A stretch of DNA of 64,000 nt from Streptomyces cellostaticus (GTDB lineage: Bacteria > Actinomycetota > Actinomycetes > Streptomycetales > Streptomycetaceae). The first letter of the stretch is position 1. Every line of letters starts with the position of its first letter. Below, piece by piece: positions 15,991-24,334 of this stretch. The notes beneath the pieces are model-generated. The model searched no databases. It was not told the origin of the DNA and worked only from the letters and a program-made list of their open reading frames with translations. The position numbers and the translations under genes were made by a program. The DNA lies in NCBI RefSeq assembly GCF_023630175.1, contig NZ_JALLIN010000030.1, positions 32,797-96,796 of the forward strand. Reading direction: 5' to 3'.

Positions 15991-17454
15991 GTGAGCAAGG
16001 AAGCCGTGGAATCGGCACAGGCCACCGTCCGCCCCCAGGCGGACCCGACCCCCGCGGACGCGGGGGACGCCGGCTACAGCAAGGACCTCAAGGCCCGCCA
16101 CGTCAACATGATCGCCATCGGCGGTGCCATCGGCACGGGCCTCTTCCTGGGCGCCGGCGGCCGCCTGCACACCGCGGGCCCGGCACTCGCCCTGGCCTAC
16201 CTGGTCTGCGGCGTCTTCGCCTTCTTCGTCGTACGGGCCCTCGGCGAGCTGGTGCTGTACCGGCCGTCCTCGGGGTCCTTCGTGAGCTACGCGCGCGAGT
16301 TCCTCGGTGAGAAGGGCGCCTATGTCGCCGGCTGGATGTACTTCCTGAACTGGTCGACCACGGGCATCGCCGACATCACCGCGATCGCCCTGTACACGCA
16401 CTACTGGAGCATGTTCACCGCGATCCCGCAGTGGGTGCTGGCGCTGATCGCCCTCGCGGTGGTGCTGGCGGTGAACCTGATCTCGGTGAAGATCTTCGGC
16501 GAGATGGAGTTCTGGTTCGCGATCATCAAGGTCGCGACCCTGGTCGCCTTCATGCTCGTGGGCATCTTCCTGCTCGCCACCCAGCACGAGGTCGGCGGCG
16601 AGAAGCCCGGTCTGAGCGTCATCACCGACCACGGCGGCCTCCTGCCGCAGGGCACGATGCCGGTCGTCCTGGTCATGCAGGGCGTGATCTTCGCGTACGC
16701 CGCCCTCGAACTGGTCGGCGTCGCCGCCGGCGAGACCGCCGAGCCGGAGAAGGTCGTCCCGCGCGCGGTGAACTCGATCATGTGGCGCGTGGGCCTGTTC
16801 TACGTCGGCTCGGTCGTGCTGCTCGCCCTGCTGCTGCCCGGCTCGGTGTACTCCGCCGACCAGAGCCCGTTCGTCACCGTCCTGTCGAAGATCGGTGTCC
16901 CGGCGGCCGGCGACGTGATGAACCTGGTCGTGCTGACCGCCGCCATGTCCTCGCTCAACTCCGGCCTGTACTCCACGGGCCGCATCCTGCGCTCGATGGC
17001 CACGGCCGGTTCGGCGCCGAAGTTCACGGCGCGCATGAACCGCAGCCAGGTGCCCTACGGGGGCATCCTGCTGACCTGCGCGGTCTGCGTGCTCGGTGTC
17101 GGCCTGAACTACCTGATGCCCAGCCAGGCCTTCGAGATCGTGCTGAACGTCGCCTCCCTCGGCATCGTGAGCACCTGGGTGATCATCATGGTCTGCCACC
17201 TGGTCTTCGTCCGCCGCGCCCGCGCGGGCCTGGTGACCCGGCCGCACTTCCGGCTCAGGTTCAGCCCGGTCACCGAGATCGCCACGATCGCCTTCCTGCT
17301 GGCCTGCCTCGGCATGATGTGGAACGACCCCGACGTCGGCCGCAAGACCCTCCTGCTCATCCCCCTGATCGCCGTCCTCCTGGTCGCCGGCTGGTTCGGC
17401 GTCCGCCGCCGCGTGACCCGGGACACGGACCAGGAGCTGTCCCGGCTGACGTAG
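15991..17454 (+). CDS. ansP: Amino-acid permease, L-asparagine permease type (APC superfamily)
   Basis: The 487-residue protein has the amino-acid permease pattern: a soluble N-terminus of about 30 residues, then KDLKARHVNMIAIGGAIGTG before the first membrane helix, and about twelve hydrophobic segments in all. The conserved PSSGSFVSYAREFLGEKGAYVAGW loop is of the AnsP/CycA/GabP group. The proton symporter would import asparagine or a related amino acid. Start GTG 15991 has GGAAGTGG upstream. Naming as AnsP rests on overall similarity and remembered synteny; a GABA or other neutral amino-acid permease is possible. Confidence 0.82.
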   Translation: MSKEAVESAQATVRPQADPTPADAGDAGYSKDLKARHVNMIAIGGAIGTGLFLGAGGRLHTAGPALALAYLVCGVFAFFVVRALGELVLYRPSSGSFVSYAREFLGEKGAYVAGWMYFLNWSTTGIADITAIALYTHYWSMFTAIPQWVLALIALAVVLAVNLISVKIFGEMEFWFAIIKVATLVAFMLVGIFLLATQHEVGGEKPGLSVITDHGGLLPQGTMPVVLVMQGVIFAYAALELVGVAAGETAEPEKVVPRAVNSIMWRVGLFYVGSVVLLALLLPGSVYSADQSPFVTVLSKIGVPAAGDVMNLVVLTAAMSSLNSGLYSTGRILRSMATAGSAPKFTARMNRSQVPYGGILLTCAVCVLGVGLNYLMPSQAFEIVLNVASLGIVSTWVIIMVCHLVFVRRARAGLVTRPHFRLRFSPVTEIATIAFLLACLGMMWNDPDVGRKTLLLIPLIAVLLVAGWFGVRRRVTRDTDQELSRLT

Positions 17455-17460
17455 TGGTGA

Positions 17461-17490
17461 GGAGGGGGACGGCCGCGAGCCGCCCCCTCC
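17461..17490 (+). terminator. Terminator of the amino-acid permease
   Basis: GGAGGGGG-ac-GGC pairs with GCC-g-CCCCCTCC around CGCGA, starting six bases after the stop codon. Confidence 0.75.
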
Positions 17491-17544
17491 CGGTGCCGCG
17501 GCAGCCGAGGTCCGCCCCGTCGCGAGGGCCTCGACCGCCACGGT

Positions 17545-17580
17545 ACTCGGCCGCCCGGGCGGCCGAGTGATCGAACTCGG
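17545..17580. promoter_or_regulatory. 24-bp perfect palindrome with overlapping second dyad before the PfkB gene
   Basis: ACTCGGCCGCCC is mirrored by GGGCGGCCGAGT (17545-17568). The right arm can instead pair CCGAGT-gatcga-ACTCGG (17563-17580). The two mutually exclusive structures lie about 80 bases before the PfkB start codon, so they could be an operator or a leader switch. Confidence 0.4.
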
Positions 17581-17660
17581 TGCGTCCGCGCACCCGCCCC
17601 GCGTAGGCTGCGGTCCGGCGGGACCCCGACGGCGGGGTACGGCCACGGGGAGGGCGGGGG

Positions 17661-18593
17661 ATGACCGGACGGACCGGAGTGCCCGAAGCGGCCGGAGCGA
17701 TCGACGTGCTGGTGCTGGGCGGGGCCGGGGTGGACACGATCGTGTACGTCCCGGAGCTCCCCCTGCCGTACGCCGACAGCTACGGGATCGACTCCGGCAT
17801 CCTCACCCGCGCCGGGCAGACCGGCGACTTCGTGGCCCTGGGGCTGGACGCGCTGGGCCTGCGCACCCACCACCTGGACCTGGTCGGCGACGACCCGGAG
17901 GGCGACCTCGTGCGCGCCCTGCACCGGGAGCGGGGCATCGGGCTGACCGCGCTCCCGGCCCCCGCCGGGACCAAGCGGGCGGTCAACCTCGTCGGCCCCG
18001 ACGGCCGGCGGCTGTCCCTGTACGACACCAGCCGCGCCCACCCCGGCGACCGTTTTCCGGAGGACACGCTGCGGGCGCTCGCCGGGGCGAGCCGGCACGT
18101 CCACGTGACCATCACCCAGCCCTGCGCCCAGGCCCTGCCCGTGCTGGTGGAGTCGGGCGTGCCCCTCTCCACCGACCTGCACGACTGGGACGGCGAGAAC
18201 CCGTACCACGAGCCGTTCGCACTCGCGGCGGACGTCGTCTTCCTCTCCGTGGCGGCGCTCTGCGACCCCGAGCGGACCCTACGCCGGATCGCCGAGCGGG
18301 GGCGGGCCGAGGTCGTCGTCGCCACCGCCGGGGCCGAGGGCGCCTATCTGCTGGCCGACGGCGAGCCGACCCGGATACCGGCGGTGGCCCCGCCCGGACC
18401 CGTGGTCGACTCCAACGGCGCGGGGGACGCCTTCGCCGCCGCCTTCCTCTACGGCCGGCTGGCCGGCGAGCCGCCCCCGCGGTGCGCCCGGTACGGGGCG
18501 GTGGCCGGCGCCCACGCCTGCACGGTCCCGGCCACCCGCGCCGAGCCGATGGGCCGTGACGCCCTCCTCGCGCGGACGGCCGGCACCGTGTGA
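17661..18593 (+). CDS. PfkB/ribokinase-family carbohydrate kinase
   Basis: The 310-residue kinase has the family N-terminal glycine region (VLVLGGAGVDTIVYVPELP), a sugar-binding region, and the C-terminal signature DSNGAGDAF at 250-258, whose D256 is the catalytic base and whose GAGD forms the anion hole. The sugar or nucleoside substrate cannot be told from sequence. ATG 17661 has a G-rich stretch upstream. It converges with the M1 peptidase gene, 12 bases apart. Confidence 0.88.
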   Translation: MTGRTGVPEAAGAIDVLVLGGAGVDTIVYVPELPLPYADSYGIDSGILTRAGQTGDFVALGLDALGLRTHHLDLVGDDPEGDLVRALHRERGIGLTALPAPAGTKRAVNLVGPDGRRLSLYDTSRAHPGDRFPEDTLRALAGASRHVHVTITQPCAQALPVLVESGVPLSTDLHDWDGENPYHEPFALAADVVFLSVAALCDPERTLRRIAERGRAEVVVATAGAEGAYLLADGEPTRIPAVAPPGPVVDSNGAGDAFAAAFLYGRLAGEPPPRCARYGAVAGAHACTVPATRAEPMGRDALLARTAGTV

Positions 18594-18605
18594 GCCGTGC
18601 CGGCG

Positions 18606-20099
18606 TCAGTGCCGGTGCACGTCGTTCGTCGCCTCGATGCGCCGCCACGAACGGGGCCGCGCGACCCGCGTGCCCGTCCCGGCGAGCGAGGCCGCGCGGG
18701 CAGCGGGCACGGCCGGCTTCGACGGCGCGAACAGCCAGGTGCCGAACAGCGCGGCCAGCGGCCTGCCCGACACCCGCTCGGCGTACTCCTGGAAGTCGGC
18801 CACCGAGGCGTTGCCGTACGCGTGCTCCTTCGGCCAGCCCTTCAGGACGGCGAAGAACGCGTCGTCACCGATCTCCTCGCGCAGCGCCTGGATGGCGAGC
18901 GCGCCCCGGTCGTAGACGGCGGCGTCGAACTGGTGGTCCGGGCCCGGGTCACCGGGCGCGACCGTCCAGAACGCGTCGTCGGCCGGGTGGGAGGCGTACA
19001 CGTAGTCGGCGAGTTCCCGCGGGGTGCCCTCGCCCTCGTGCTCGGACCACAGCCACTGGGCGTATCGCGCGAAGCCCTCGTTGATCCAGATGTCCTTCCA
19101 GCCCTTCAGCGACACGTCGTCGCCGTACCACTGGTGGGCAAGCTCGTGCACGACGACCGAGGTGTTGGAGCCGTTCCTGAACTGCTTCGGGCTGTAGTAG
19201 ACCCGCGTCTGCGTCTCCAGCGCGTACCCGGTGGTGGTGCGGGGAACGTAGCCGCCGGCCGAGGCGAACGGGTACGGCCCGAAGTACCCGCTCAGCCAGT
19301 CCACGAGTTCCCCGGTGCGCTCCACGCTCGCGCGTGCGGCACCGTCGTCGTCACCGAGGTCCCTGCTGTAGGCGTTGAGGACCGGCACCCCGCCGTCGGA
19401 GGTGCCGGTGGTGATGTCGAACCGCCCGAGGGCGAGTGTGGCCAGATACGTGGCCTGCGGCTTGTTCTGCCGCCAGTTGTAGGTGGTCCAGCCGAGCTTC
19501 GACGTGGTCGACTGCAGCGTGCCGTTGGAGATGGCCTGCGTGCCGTCGGGCACGGCCACCGACACGTCGTAGGTGGCCTTGTCGCCGGGGTGGTCGTTGC
19601 TCGGGAACCACCACCAGGCGGCCTCGGGCTCGTCGGCGGCCACCGCACCGTCCGGGGTGCGGTGCCAGGTGGTGAACCCGTAGGCGCTCTTGGCCGAGGG
19701 CACCCCGCCGTAGCGGACCACGATGGTGACCGGGGTGCCCTTCGCCAGCGGTGTCCCCGGGGTGACGACGAGTTCGTGCTCACCCGACCTCGCGAAGGCC
19801 GCCCGGCTGCCGTTGACCCGTACCTCGCTCACGTCCAGCAGGAAGTCCAGGTCGAAGCCGGACAGGTCCTGCGTGGTCCGTGCCAGGATGGTGGCGGTGC
19901 CCTGCAACTCGTCCGTCCCCGGCCGGTACCGCAGCCGCAGGTCGTAGTGCGAGACGTCGTAGCCGCCGTTGCCGTAGTCCGGGTAGTAGGGGTCGCCGAT
20001 GCCCGGCGCGCCCGGGGTGCCACTCGTGGCCGACGCCGGGATCGCCAGCAGGAGGGAGGCCGCCGCCAGTACGCCCGGCGTGATGATTCTGCGGTGCAC
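18606..20099 (-). CDS. Secreted M1-family zinc aminopeptidase
   Basis: The 497-residue precursor has a signal peptide (HRRIITPGVLAAASLLLAIPASA) followed by an M1 peptidase: zinc motif HELAH at 318-322 and third ligand E341 in WINEGFARY. The N-terminal beta domain (about 40-240) is present, while the long C-terminal helical domain of larger M1 enzymes is absent, giving the compact secreted form. It would remove N-terminal residues from extracellular peptides. Start GTG 20099 has GGAG upstream. The neighbouring divergent gene also encodes a secreted peptidase. Confidence 0.9.
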   Translation of the reverse strand: MHRRIITPGVLAAASLLLAIPASATSGTPGAPGIGDPYYPDYGNGGYDVSHYDLRLRYRPGTDELQGTATILARTTQDLSGFDLDFLLDVSEVRVNGSRAAFARSGEHELVVTPGTPLAKGTPVTIVVRYGGVPSAKSAYGFTTWHRTPDGAVAADEPEAAWWWFPSNDHPGDKATYDVSVAVPDGTQAISNGTLQSTTSKLGWTTYNWRQNKPQATYLATLALGRFDITTGTSDGGVPVLNAYSRDLGDDDGAARASVERTGELVDWLSGYFGPYPFASAGGYVPRTTTGYALETQTRVYYSPKQFRNGSNTSVVVHELAHQWYGDDVSLKGWKDIWINEGFARYAQWLWSEHEGEGTPRELADYVYASHPADDAFWTVAPGDPGPDHQFDAAVYDRGALAIQALREEIGDDAFFAVLKGWPKEHAYGNASVADFQEYAERVSGRPLAALFGTWLFAPSKPAVPAARAASLAGTGTRVARPRSWRRIEATNDVHRH

Positions 20100-20271
20100 G
20101 TCAGCTCCAAGTCTTCGGGACAGGAAGTCTGTTCGGAGCCCATTGAGTCGCTGTGGCCCCCGGCCTGTCCACGGCACCCGCCGCCACGGGAGCGCCATTC
20201 GGCCGCGACACGCCACCCGGCTGCCGTGAAGCCGCCTTATGCGCGGGAGTTGCCGGGGGTACCGTCCGCCC

Positions 20272-22221
20272 ATGCCGACACGCATGCGCTTCACGATCCG
20301 GAGAACGCTCGCGACCGCGGCCGTCGCAGCCCTGGCGGCCGTCTTCCCCGCCCCGTCGGGCGCCCACGCCGCGTCGCGGGAGAGCCGTCCGGTCTACTCG
20401 TACGCACACGCCGTCCGCGAGGCCGTCTGGGTGGACACCGGCCTCGACGCCGACGGCGACGGACGGACCGACCGGGTGGCCGCCGACATCGTCCGGCCCT
20501 CCGAACCGGCCCGGCAGGGCCGCAAGGTGCCGGTCATCATGGACGCCAGCCCGTACTACTCGTGCTGCGGACGCGGCAACGAGAGCCAGCGCAAGACGTA
20601 CGACGCGCAGGGCCGCGTGGTCCGGATGCCGCTGTTCTACGACAACTACTTCGTGCCCCGGGGGTACGCGTTCGTCGGCGTCGACCTGACCGGTACCAAC
20701 CGTTCGGACGGCTGCGTCGACGTCGGTGGCCGCGCCGAGATCCAGTCCGCCAAGGCCGTGATCGACTGGCTGAACGGCCGCGCCAGGGCGTACACCAGCC
20801 GCACCGGATCCAGGACCGTCGGGGCCGGCTGGACCAACGGCCGGACCGGCATGATCGGCAAGAGCTGGGACGGCACCATCGCCAACGGCGTCGCCGCCAC
20901 CGGCGTACGGGGCCTGCGGACCATCGTCCCGATCAGTGCCATCTCCTCCTGGTACGACTACTACTTCGCCCAGGGCGCCCCGCTGTACGACGGCGGACCC
21001 GACGAACTGGCCGGCTACGTCGAGAACGACGCCGCCCACGCCTACTGCGCGGCCGTCCGGAAGGAACTCGCCGACGGCAGCCCGCGAAGCGGCGACTGGA
21101 CACCGCTGTGGACCGGACGCGACTACGTCAAGGACGCGGCCGAGGTGCGCGCGAGCGTGTTCCTCGCGCACGGCATGCAGGACCTCAACGTGCGCACCAA
21201 GCACTTCGGGCAGTGGTGGGACGCGCTGGCCGCGCACGGTGTCCAGCGCAAGATCTGGCTCTCCCAGACCGGACACGTCGACCCCTTCGACTACCGGCGC
21301 GGTGCCTGGGTCGACACCCTGCACCGCTGGTTCGACCACGAACTGCTCGGCTACGACAACGGCGTGGACCGCGAACCGATGGCCGACATCGAACGCCACC
21401 CCGACCAGTGGGTCACCTCCCGGGCCTGGCCGCCGCACGGCACCCGGACGACCACCCTGCGTCCGGCCGCGGGCGCACGGGCGGGTGTCGGCACCCTCGG
21501 GCTGCGCCCGGCCACCGGCACCGAGACCTTCACCGACGACCCGGCGCTGGGCGAGACCGACTGGGCCGCCCGGCTGACCACCCCCACCCCGGAGAAGGCC
21601 GGCTTCCTGACCGCACCGCTCGGCCGCGACCTGCGCCTGTCCGGTTCCTCCCGGGTGACCGTCACCGTCACCCCGACCACCACCTCGGCCCACCTGTCCG
21701 CCGTCCTGGTGGACCTCGGTCCGGACACCGTCCGCGACTACGCCGACGCGGCCGAGGGCATCACCACGCTCACCGGCCGCACCTGCTGGGGCGAGAGCAC
21801 AGCCGGGGACAGCGCCTGTTTCAAGAAGACCGCGGCCAGGACGGTCCGTACCGACTACACGGTGTTCAGCCGGGGCTGGGCCGACCTCGGCCACCACGCC
21901 TCGCTCCGCAGGGGCGTGCCGCTCACCCCGGGCAAGGCCGTCACGATGACCCTGGACCTGGCCGCCACCGACCACGTCGTCCCCCGGGGCCACCGGCTGG
22001 CACTGGTCGTCGCCGGCACGGACAAGGACCTCATCGACCCGCCGTCCACCCGCCCGGCCCTCACCCTCGACCTGGCCCGTACCTCGGCCCGGCTGCCGCT
22101 GACCGGAGGCACCGCGGCGTTCACCCGGGCCACCGCCGGCGGCACGACCGCCGCTCCGGCGCCCCGGCGGCTGACCGGCGTCGGCACACCGGACCTGACG
22201 GGGCACCTCCCCGCGCCCTGA
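20272..22221 (+). CDS. Secreted Xaa-Pro dipeptidyl-peptidase (S15/CocE-type)
   Basis: The 649-residue precursor has a signal peptide to about residue 36 (RRTLATAAVAALAAVFPAPS, then AHA). The alpha/beta-hydrolase core shows a serine in GKSWDGT (S198), an aspartate in HGMQDLNV (D304) and a histidine in QTGHVDPF (H335), the catalytic triad of the PepX_S15 family. A C-terminal jelly-roll domain (about 400-610) completes the family layout. It would release X-Pro dipeptides outside the cell. Start ATG 20272; an internal ATG four codons on is possible. It is divergent from the M1 aminopeptidase, and the two activities complement each other. Confidence 0.9.
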   Translation: MPTRMRFTIRRTLATAAVAALAAVFPAPSGAHAASRESRPVYSYAHAVREAVWVDTGLDADGDGRTDRVAADIVRPSEPARQGRKVPVIMDASPYYSCCGRGNESQRKTYDAQGRVVRMPLFYDNYFVPRGYAFVGVDLTGTNRSDGCVDVGGRAEIQSAKAVIDWLNGRARAYTSRTGSRTVGAGWTNGRTGMIGKSWDGTIANGVAATGVRGLRTIVPISAISSWYDYYFAQGAPLYDGGPDELAGYVENDAAHAYCAAVRKELADGSPRSGDWTPLWTGRDYVKDAAEVRASVFLAHGMQDLNVRTKHFGQWWDALAAHGVQRKIWLSQTGHVDPFDYRRGAWVDTLHRWFDHELLGYDNGVDREPMADIERHPDQWVTSRAWPPHGTRTTTLRPAAGARAGVGTLGLRPATGTETFTDDPALGETDWAARLTTPTPEKAGFLTAPLGRDLRLSGSSRVTVTVTPTTTSAHLSAVLVDLGPDTVRDYADAAEGITTLTGRTCWGESTAGDSACFKKTAARTVRTDYTVFSRGWADLGHHASLRRGVPLTPGKAVTMTLDLAATDHVVPRGHRLALVVAGTDKDLIDPPSTRPALTLDLARTSARLPLTGGTAAFTRATAGGTTAAPAPRRLTGVGTPDLTGHLPAP

Positions 22222-22225
22222 CCCG

Positions 22226-23167
22226 TCAGGCGGCCGGGTCCGTCACCAGCCCGGCCGCCTCACGGGCGCATCCCCAGGCCACCGTGATCCCGGCCCCGCC
22301 GTGGCCGTAGTTGTGCACCAGCGGCCGCCCGTCGGGCAGCGACCGCCGCTCCAGGCGTACCGCGTCCCGGGCGGGCCGCAGACCCACCCGGTGCGCCAGG
22401 ACCCGCGCACCGGCGATCTCCGGCCGGATCCGCGCGCACCGCGCGACGATCGCCGCCGCGGTCGCGCGATCCGGTTCCAGCGACCAGTCGTCCTCCTCCG
22501 CCGTACCGCCGAGGAGCAGCACACCCGGCTGCGGGATGAAGTACGCCGAGCCGGCGCAGGAGTGGTCGACGGACGTGTACCAGGTGGTGATCCCGGGGTT
22601 CTCCACCACCACGAGCTGCCCGCGCACCGGGCGCACCGCCGGGTCCGGCACCAGCGAACGGGAGCCCAGGCCCGTGCAGTTCACCACGGCACCGGCGGGC
22701 ACGGCCGCCAGGTCGGCCACCTCCCGCTCCTCGGCCGTCCCGCCGGCCTTCGCCAACCGCTCCCGCAGCCATCCCAGATGGACCGGCATGTCGATCACCG
22801 GCAGCCGCGCCGCCAGCCCATCGGGCACCGCCCGCAGACCCGGGACCCGGCCCGCCCACTCGCCCAGCTCGTCCAGCCGCGTCCCCGCGTGTACGCCCTC
22901 GACCAGGCGTACGCCCGTCTCGCCCGGGCGGGCGGCCAGTTCCCCGTACACGGCGAGGGATTCCAGCGCCCAGGCACCGACCCGCGCCTCGGGCTCGATC
23001 CGGTAGGGCCACCACAGCCCGCCCGCCACCGCCGAGGTCGTACGGCCGGCGGGCTCGCGCGCCCACACCCGCACCCGCCGCCCGGACTCGGCCAGCACCA
23101 CGGCGGTCGTCAGCCCGGCGATCCCGCCACCGACCACGATCACTTCGTCACTCGACTCGCGCGTCAC
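22226..23167 (-). CDS. D-amino-acid oxidase (FAD)
   Basis: The 313-residue flavoenzyme has a GxGxxG-type FAD motif near the N-terminus (VIVVGGGIAGLTTAVVLAESG, starting about residue 9), TTSAVAGGLWWPYR typical of D-amino-acid oxidases, and the C-terminal PLVHNYGHGGAGITVAWGCA motif. It oxidises D-amino acids to keto acids, ammonia and peroxide. Start GTG 23167 lacks a clear Shine-Dalgarno. The end of the gene contains a hairpin that can terminate the convergent PepX transcript. Confidence 0.9.
   Translation of the reverse strand: MTRESSDEVIVVGGGIAGLTTAVVLAESGRRVRVWAREPAGRTTSAVAGGLWWPYRIEPEARVGAWALESLAVYGELAARPGETGVRLVEGVHAGTRLDELGEWAGRVPGLRAVPDGLAARLPVIDMPVHLGWLRERLAKAGGTAEEREVADLAAVPAGAVVNCTGLGSRSLVPDPAVRPVRGQLVVVENPGITTWYTSVDHSCAGSAYFIPQPGVLLLGGTAEEDDWSLEPDRATAAAIVARCARIRPEIAGARVLAHRVGLRPARDAVRLERRSLPDGRPLVHNYGHGGAGITVAWGCAREAAGLVTDPAA
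22228..22260 (+). terminator. Terminator hairpin encoded within the 3' end of the D-amino-acid oxidase gene
   Basis: AGGCGGCCGGG (22228-22238) pairs perfectly with CCCGGCCGCCT (22250-22260) around an 11-base loop. It lies seven bases beyond the PepX stop codon and overlaps the last 11 codons of the oxidase gene. Confidence 0.6.
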
Positions 23168-23233
23168 ACCAAGACGCTAGGCGAACCCGCCGGGTGGCGC
23201 TCACCTGCCCGCGGGTGTGGCAATACTCACAGC

Positions 23234-24256
23234 ATGTCTGCCGCATACGCGACCTTCGGCCTGACACCGGCGATGCGCGCCGGCGGCGTCCTCGCCGACG
23301 GCGGCCACGAGGTCCACCGCGATTTCGTGGACTTCGTCGTCGACGGCCGTCCACTGCTGTTCCGGCTCTCCGACCTGGACGCCGTCTCCCCGCTCGCCTC
23401 CGACGTCCCCCCGGCCGTCTTCACCGAGCAGGTGCGCGGCCTGCTGCGGGAGACCGAACCCCCGCTCCCCGGCGGCCGGTTCGTGATCTACGGCTGCCCC
23501 GAGTGCGCCGACCTGGCCTGCGGCGCGGTGACCGCCGTCATCGAGCGGGACGGCGAGGACTATGTCTGGCGGGACTTCGCCTGGCAGACCGGTGAGCACG
23601 CCGATCCGGGACTCAACGGGTACCACGGCATGGGGCCGTTCCGCTTCCGCGGAGCCGAGTACCGGGCCGCGCTCGCCGCCCTCGTCGCGGGCGGCGGCCC
23701 GTTCCCGGCCCGCCGCCGGGTGCTGCTGATCGGCGCGCGCGTGGCCGTGCTCGCCCGGCTGGCCGCCGCGCTGCGCACCATCGGCATCGGCGCCGACATC
23801 ACCCAGGACGCCACCGGCGTGCCCGCCGAGGAACTGCGCGGCTACGGTGCCGTCGCCTTCGGCCGTGCCGTGAGCGAGCCGCAACGGGCGGGCGTGATGG
23901 GCGCCTTCGAGCGCGCCGGGGTGGCGGTCGCCAGGGTGGACGGCCTGGCCCCGATCGTCCCGCTGCTCGTCGCGCAGATCGAGCAGGCCCTGCACCGCGG
24001 TCCGCTGCCGCGCCGGCTCACCTCGCTGGCCGCCGCCGGCGGCACGGCCGAGGTCGAGGTGACCTCCGCCTGCCGGGTCCGGGTGACCGCGTACCGCCTC
24101 GACCGGCTGCACCGCACCCGCGTCCGGGAGGTCTACGACGGCCTGCTGGAACCGGGCCGGCACCGTGTCCCGCTGGACCGGGAGGCGGTCAACGGGGAGT
24201 CCTTCGTGGTGGCCCGGACCACGGGGGGCGTGCTGGTGCGCCCGGTCGGCAGGTGA
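23234..24256 (+). CDS. Protein of unknown function with CxxC-x4-C cluster
   Basis: The 340-residue protein is not recognised. Residues about 85-110 contain YGCPECADLACG, a C-x2-C-x4-C that could bind a metal. The middle (about 155-245) is Rossmann-like (RRVLLIGARVAVLARLAAALRTIGI), and the C-terminal 70 residues are beta-rich. Some homologues are labelled oxidoreductases, which I cannot confirm. Start ATG 23234 has no good Shine-Dalgarno. It is divergent from the D-amino-acid oxidase with 66 bases between, so they may share regulation. Confidence 0.7.
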   Translation: MSAAYATFGLTPAMRAGGVLADGGHEVHRDFVDFVVDGRPLLFRLSDLDAVSPLASDVPPAVFTEQVRGLLRETEPPLPGGRFVIYGCPECADLACGAVTAVIERDGEDYVWRDFAWQTGEHADPGLNGYHGMGPFRFRGAEYRAALAALVAGGGPFPARRRVLLIGARVAVLARLAAALRTIGIGADITQDATGVPAEELRGYGAVAFGRAVSEPQRAGVMGAFERAGVAVARVDGLAPIVPLLVAQIEQALHRGPLPRRLTSLAAAGGTAEVEVTSACRVRVTAYRLDRLHRTRVREVYDGLLEPGRHRVPLDREAVNGESFVVARTTGGVLVRPVGR

Positions 24257-24334
24257 GCGGCGGGCCGCCGCCCCGTTCGGCGGGGAGCCGCGCGGAACGG
24301 CGGAAAGCCGGGCGGCACTAGGATCGGCGCTCTG

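Noticed and set aside
18597..22310. 1237-codon plus-strand open frame across the M1 and PepX genes
   Set aside because: It is a shadow of two real secreted peptidases in other frames; the product is Arg/Pro/Gly-rich without any domain.
22301..23233. Extended N-terminus of the unknown protein at 23234, antisense to the D-amino-acid oxidase
   Set aside because: The upstream part is the antisense of a well-supported gene and has no start signals; the protein starts at 23234.
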